A stretch of DNA of 64,000 bases from Nocardia testacea NBRC 100365 (GTDB taxonomy: Bacteria; Actinomycetota; Actinomycetes; Mycobacteriales; Mycobacteriaceae): positions 1-64,000 of the forward strand of contig NZ_BAGJ01000091.1 of assembly GCF_000308775.1 (NCBI RefSeq). Reading direction: 5' to 3'. The position numbers were made by a program, and so were the translations under genes. The number at the start of each line of letters is the position of its first letter. Position 1 is the stretch's first letter. The notes below the pieces were generated by a model. The model was not told the origin of the DNA, ran no database searches, and saw only the letters and a list, made by a program, of their open reading frames with translations. Positions 60,648 through 64,000 of the stretch are shown piece by piece.

Positions 60648-61598
60648 GTGGTTGGCGAGTCGATGACCTGGGTACAGGCGTTGGTGCTCGGGTTGGTGCA
60701 GGGTCTGACGGAGTTCCTGCCGGTGTCGTCGTCGGGTCACCTGCGGATCGTGTCCTCGTTGTTCTTCGGCGACGACGCGGGCGCGTCGTTCACCGCGGTG
60801 ACCCAGCTCGGTACCGAGGCCGCGGTGCTGTTGTTCTTCGCCAAGGACATCTGGCGCATCGTGCGGGTATGGTGCACCACGGTGTTCGCGAAGCTCACCA
60901 CGCGGTCCCGGGAGAATGTGCCGGTCAGTGAGATGGTGACCACGAAACTTCCGGTCGTCACCGGGTCGGGGCCGGTCGGGTACGACCCCGGTGCCGAAGC
61001 GCAGCGCGAACTCGATTACCGGATGGGCTGGTATGTGATCATCGCCACCATCCCGATCGGTGTGCTGGGGCTGGTGTTCAAGGACCAGATCCGCACCGGC
61101 GCCCGGAACCTGTGGCTGGTGGCCATCATGCTGATCGTTTTCGCGCTGGTGATCGCGGCGGCCGAGCACTTCGGCCCGAAACAGCGGTCCCTGGAACAAC
61201 TCACCACCCGCGACGGCCTGGTGATGGGCTTCGCGCAATGCCTGGCGTTGATCCCCGGGGTGTCCCGGTCGGGTGCGACCTCCAGTGCCGGCCTGTTCCT
61301 CGGGCTGAAACGGGAGGCGGCAGTACGGTTCTCGTTCCTGCTGGCGATCCCGGCGGTCACCGCGTCCGGACTGTTCAGTCTCCCCGACGCTTTCGAACCC
61401 GCGGGTGAGGGACTCAATGCCTCGGGCGCCCAGTTGCTGGTGGCGACCCTGGTGTCGTTCGTGGTGGGTTACGCGTCGGTGGCGTGGCTGCTGCGGTTCG
61501 TGGAGAAGCATTCGTTCTACTGGTTCGTCGGCTACCGGATCGTGCTCGGTGCCGTGATCATCGGTCTGCTCGCGGGCGGGGTCGTTTCGGCCACATGA
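60648..61598 (+). CDS. uppP: Undecaprenyl-diphosphatase (bacitracin resistance protein)
   Basis: A 316-residue membrane phosphatase that regenerates the undecaprenyl-phosphate carrier for peptidoglycan and arabinogalactan synthesis and gives bacitracin tolerance. Catalytic motifs: [18 protein letters not shown] (Glu/His) and [20 protein letters not shown] (Arg). Compared with mycobacterial UppP from memory it has an insertion of about 35 residues in a cytoplasmic loop ([20 protein letters not shown] and following). GTG 60648 has AGGAGG 4 bases upstream; ATG 60663 is the alternative. Its stop overlaps a short ORF. Confidence 0.95.
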   Translation: MVGESMTWVQALVLGLVQGLTEFLPVSSSGHLRIVSSLFFGDDAGASFTAVTQLGTEAAVLLFFAKDIWRIVRVWCTTVFAKLTTRSRENVPVSEMVTTKLPVVTGSGPVGYDPGAEAQRELDYRMGWYVIIATIPIGVLGLVFKDQIRTGARNLWLVAIMLIVFALVIAAAEHFGPKQRSLEQLTTRDGLVMGFAQCLALIPGVSRSGATSSAGLFLGLKREAAVRFSFLLAIPAVTASGLFSLPDAFEPAGEGLNASGAQLLVATLVSFVVGYASVAWLLRFVEKHSFYWFVGYRIVLGAVIIGLLAGGVVSAT

Positions 61599-61738
61599 CC
61601 GATACAGACGACGCTGCCGCGGCGGCCGATTCCGGGTTCGCCGCGGGCGCGGCCGGGCGGGATCCCGGCGACGTCGCGTCCGCGCGCGGACTCGCGGACG
61701 GGCTCCGTCCGACCGCGCCCATTAGGCTGGCCGCATGA
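61595..61738 (+). CDS. Possible 47-codon ORF linking uppP and the phosphatase gene
   Basis: ATG 61595 overlaps the uppP stop (ATGA) and the TGA at 61736-61738 overlaps the ATG of the next gene (ATGA). It encodes 47 residues rich in Ala/Asp/Gly ([20 protein letters not shown] then a mixed tail ending RLAA). The exact double overlap suggests that it is translated, at least to keep ribosomes on the message. No family recognised. Confidence 0.45.
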   Translation: MTDTDDAAAAADSGFAAGAAGRDPGDVASARGLADGLRPTAPIRLAA

Positions 61739-62436
61739 CGGTGATCCTGCTGCGACACGGTGTGTCGACCTCCAATACCGGCGGCACTCTCGCCGGCCGC
61801 AGTCCCGGTGTGGAACTCACCGACCGCGGTGGCGAACAGGCCCGGGCCGTCGCAGACCGGCTCGCGGGCCTGCCGATTTCGCGGATCGTGACCTCACCGC
61901 TGCTGCGCTGCCAGCGCACCGTGTCGCCGCTGGCCGCCGAACTGGGCCTGGAGCCGGTGGTCGACGACCGGCTCGCCGAGGTCGATTACGGTGAATGGAC
62001 CGGTCGCCGGATCCAGGACCTGCTGCAGGAGCCGCTGTGGCAGGTGGTGCAGCGGCATGCCTCGGCGGCGGTGTTCCCCGGCGGCGAGGGGCTGGCGCAG
62101 GTGCAGGCACGGGCGGTCTCGGCGATCCGGGAACACGATCGCGCCCTGGCCGAACTGCATGACGGGGACCGGCTGTGGGTGGCGTGCACCCATGGTGATG
62201 TGATCAAGGCGCTGCTCGCTGATGCGCTCGGGATCCATCTCGACGGATTCCAGCGGATCATGGTCGAGCCCGCCTCGCTCAGCGTTGTCCGCTACACCCG
62301 CACCGCGCCGTTCGTCACCCGGATGAACGACACCGGGGCGGACCTGTCCGGTCTGGCGCCCGCGCCGAAGGCCGAGTCCGGCACATCCGGACCGGTGCCC
62401 GGCGGGGAGATCGGGGCGGGAAGGAAAGACGGATAA
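61735..62436 (+). CDS. Histidine phosphatase (phosphoglycerate mutase-like), MSMEG_4193 type
   Basis: A 233-residue enzyme with catalytic RHG motif at the N-terminus (VILLRHGVSTSNTGGTLAGR), PLLRCQRTVSPLAAEL, the Glu in LAEVDYGEWTGR, and VACTHGDVIKALLADALGIH with the second His. This matches the small phosphatase next to uppP in mycobacteria (Rv2135c). Probable phosphomonoesterase rather than glycolytic mutase. Part of the uppP-phosphatase-DUF3090-SCO1664 run. Confidence 0.92.
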   Translation: MTVILLRHGVSTSNTGGTLAGRSPGVELTDRGGEQARAVADRLAGLPISRIVTSPLLRCQRTVSPLAAELGLEPVVDDRLAEVDYGEWTGRRIQDLLQEPLWQVVQRHASAAVFPGGEGLAQVQARAVSAIREHDRALAELHDGDRLWVACTHGDVIKALLADALGIHLDGFQRIMVEPASLSVVRYTRTAPFVTRMNDTGADLSGLAPAPKAESGTSGPVPGGEIGAGRKDG

Positions 62437-62559
62437 TGGGTATGCCCGATACCGGCGAACGCGCCACCTCTCGGCGGCATCGGGCGAATCGGCGTCCGCG
62501 CCGGGATACGGCGCAGCGGGGTACCGCAGCCGAACAGGGTCACGTATCAGGAGGTGCAT

Positions 62560-63144
62560 GTGTCACGAGCAATCCATGTTTTCCGCACCCCCGAACGTTT
62601 CGTCGCCGGAACTGTCGGTGAGCCGGGCGATCGCGCGTTCTACCTGCAGGCGGTGGAGGAACCCCGGGTGGTGAGTGTGCTGCTGGAGAAGCAGCAGGTG
62701 AAGGTTCTCGCCGATCGGATGGGTCTGCTGCTCGACGAGGTGGCGCGGCGCTTCGGTGCCGAGGTGCCACCGCAGGCCGATCAGGTCAACGACAACGCGC
62801 CGCTGGTCACGCCGATCGATGCGGAGTTCCGGGTCGGCACCATGGGGCTGGGCTGGGACGCCGACGCGGGTGCGGTGGTGGTCGAGCTGCTGGCGATCAC
62901 CGAGACCGAGGTCGACGAATCGGTGGTCCTCGACGACACCGACGAGGGCCCGGACGCCGTCCGGGTGTTCCTCACCCCCGACCAGGCCCGTGAATTCGCG
63001 CTGCGGTCCACCCGGGTGATCGCGGCCGGGCGGCCGCCGTGCCCGCTGTGCGGGGAACCGCTGTCGGCGCGCGGGCACATGTGTGTGCGTACCAACGGGT
63101 ACAAGCGTGGTGAACTGTTCGGCGCGAACGATCTGGAGGAATGA
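62560..63144 (+). CDS. DUF3090-family protein
   Basis: A 194-residue protein: AIHVFRTPERFVAGTVGEPG, AFYLQAVEEPRVVSVLLEKQ, MTPIDAEFRVGTMGLGW-like core and a C-terminal zinc-ribbon (CPLCGEPLSARGHMC). This is DUF3090, always found beside SCO1664-type genes. AGGAGG sits 5 bases before the GTG at 62560; an earlier GTG at 62554 overlaps that site. The stop overlaps the next start (ATGA). Function unknown, conserved across actinobacteria. Confidence 0.9.
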   Translation: MSRAIHVFRTPERFVAGTVGEPGDRAFYLQAVEEPRVVSVLLEKQQVKVLADRMGLLLDEVARRFGAEVPPQADQVNDNAPLVTPIDAEFRVGTMGLGWDADAGAVVVELLAITETEVDESVVLDDTDEGPDAVRVFLTPDQAREFALRSTRVIAAGRPPCPLCGEPLSARGHMCVRTNGYKRGELFGANDLEE

Positions 63145-63947
63145 CCGTGCCCGGCACCGTGGACGCGCTGCGCGCGGGTGAACTGACGGTGCTGGGCCGG
63201 GTGGGGGTCGCCAGCAATGTGACCCTGGTCTGTGATCTCGCCACCGGCGACGGAGATCTGCGGGTGGTGTACAAGCCGGTCCGTGGTGAGCAGCCGCTGT
63301 GGGATTTCCCGGACGGGACCCTGGCCGGGCGCGAGGTGGCGTCGTATCTGATCTCCGGCGCGCTGGGCTGGACCGTGATCCCGGAAACGGTGCTGCGGGA
63401 CGGACCCTACGGTCCGGGAATGGTCCAGCGCTGGATCACCACCCGGGAGCCGCGGGAACCGGGCAGCCCCCGGTTGGACCTGATCGATCTGTGCCCGCCG
63501 GAGCACGTGCCGGACGGTTTCCGGGAGATCCTGCGTGCCTACGACGGCGCCGGGGACGAAGTATCGCTGGTGCACGCCGACGATCCACGGTTACAGCGGA
63601 TGGCGGTGCTGGACGTACTGCTGAACAACGCCGACCGCAAAGGCGGGCATGCCCTGGAGTCGGCCGACGGCGAGGTGTACGGCGTCGATCACGGGATCTG
63701 CCTGCACCAGGAGAACAAACTGCGCACGGTCCTGTGGGGGTGGGCCGGGGAACCGGTACCGGCGGATCTGCTCGCCGATATCGCCGAGTTCGCCGAAACC
63801 CTGCCCGGCGCACTCGCCGACCGACTGGCCGAGCACCTCACCGACGCCGAGATCGATGCGCTGCTGCGCCGGGCGAAGCGCCTGCTCGACGAGCCGGTGC
63901 TGCCCTTCCCGGAGACGTCGCGTCCCATCCCGTGGCCTGCCTTCTGA
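63141..63947 (+). CDS. SCO1664-family protein (PI3/4-kinase-like fold)
   Basis: A 268-residue protein related to PI3K/PI4K-like small kinases of actinobacteria. Segments: VVYKPVRGEQPLWDFPDGTL (nucleotide-binding Lys), GTLAGREVASYLISGALGW, AVLDVLLNNADRKGGHALES (catalytic loop NNADRK with Asp) and YGVDHGICLHQENKLRTVLW (metal-binding DHG). It overlaps the DUF3090 gene by 4 bases. In mycobacteria mshC is close by; the window ends before that could be seen. Biochemical target unknown. Confidence 0.9.
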   Translation: MTVPGTVDALRAGELTVLGRVGVASNVTLVCDLATGDGDLRVVYKPVRGEQPLWDFPDGTLAGREVASYLISGALGWTVIPETVLRDGPYGPGMVQRWITTREPREPGSPRLDLIDLCPPEHVPDGFREILRAYDGAGDEVSLVHADDPRLQRMAVLDVLLNNADRKGGHALESADGEVYGVDHGICLHQENKLRTVLWGWAGEPVPADLLADIAEFAETLPGALADRLAEHLTDAEIDALLRRAKRLLDEPVLPFPETSRPIPWPAF

Positions 63948-64000
63948 ACCGGTGACCGGTGCCGGCGCCGATTCGCTCTGTCTGAAGGCAACGGTTGTGT

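Noticed and set aside
62436..62621. 61-codon + strand ORF overlapping the phosphatase stop
   Set aside because: Arg-rich, and it overlaps the start of the DUF3090 gene in another frame, whose RBS and start are clear.
1..64000. CRISPR arrays, rRNA, tRNA, insertion sequences, integrases
   Set aside because: I found no regularly spaced repeats, no tRNA or rRNA sequence, and no transposase or integrase among the frames. The lower-GC PfkB-fold gene is the only hint of transfer and lacks mobile-element ends.

Overview
The window is GC-rich actinobacterial chromosome (about 70% GC by eye, strong G/C preference at third codon positions, many GTG starts, many 4-bp stop/start overlaps). A mycolic-acid bacterium, most likely Nocardia or a close relative, is inferred from gene content: an EmbA/B/C arabinosyltransferase, an antigen-85-type secreted esterase, an MTB12-like lipoprotein next to an MMPL transporter, Lsr2, F420/deazaflavin-type oxidoreductases, and the block dapE-like peptidase, PEBP, pyrD, DUF5703, lppL-like lipoprotein, uppP, phosphoglycerate-mutase-like, DUF3090, SCO1664, which I recall as nearly contiguous in Mycobacterium tuberculosis (around Rv2133c-Rv2141c). 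The genus is an inference; no rRNA or tRNA is present.

Layout. 1-1407: N-terminal part of an arabinosyltransferase running off the left edge. 1.5-5.9 kb: HD-domain hydrolase, then helR, a helicase-like ATPase that protects RNA polymerase from rifamycins, preceded by a near-perfect rifamycin-associated element (RAE), then an XRE/MmyB regulator divergent from a YceI protein. 6.6-17 kb: type II thioesterase, chloramphenicol-phosphotransferase-like kinase, ilvD, cytochrome P450, fatty acid desaturase, Gly/Cys-rich small membrane protein, LLM oxidoreductase, divergent cupin/GlxA-AraC pair, DUF5995 and a CanA-type carbonic anhydrase. 17.4-20 kb: padR with a coupled deazaflavin-dependent nitroreductase, an AsnC-family pseudogene and a second LLM oxidoreductase. 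20.3-24.8 kb: signalling cluster made of a REC-SpoIIE phosphatase, CHASE3 histidine kinase, single-domain response regulator, STAS protein and RsbW-like kinase, a probable partner-switching module.

25-28.6 kb: methionine ABC importer (metQ-metN-metI) divergent from a second metQ-like lipoprotein. 28.7-31.7 kb: MFS exporter whose start overlaps the stop of a 59-codon peptide gene, then an antigen-85-like esterase. 32-39.3 kb: SRPBCC protein, two uncharacterised membrane proteins, a frameshifted ohr, a lipase-like lipoprotein, a marR-MFS operon and an epoxide-hydrolase-like enzyme. 39.5-44.1 kb: lsr2, a tandem pair of DUF574-type methyltransferases, a PNPOx-like protein and a DUF5753-type XRE regulator. 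44.3-64 kb: the conserved block, interrupted by an acyl-CoA synthetase plus a PfkB-fold protein that has lost its catalytic aspartate (46.3-49.9 kb), by an operon with a lipoprotein and an MMPL transporter (53.2-56.2 kb), by a haem importer hmuTUV with an IdeR/DtxR-like box (56.2-59.3 kb), and by an aldo/keto reductase.

The observations I would check first are the RAE-helR unit, the peptide gene coupled to the MFS exporter, the PfkB pseudokinase with an N-terminal extension, and several short ORFs joined to their neighbours by stop/start overlaps.
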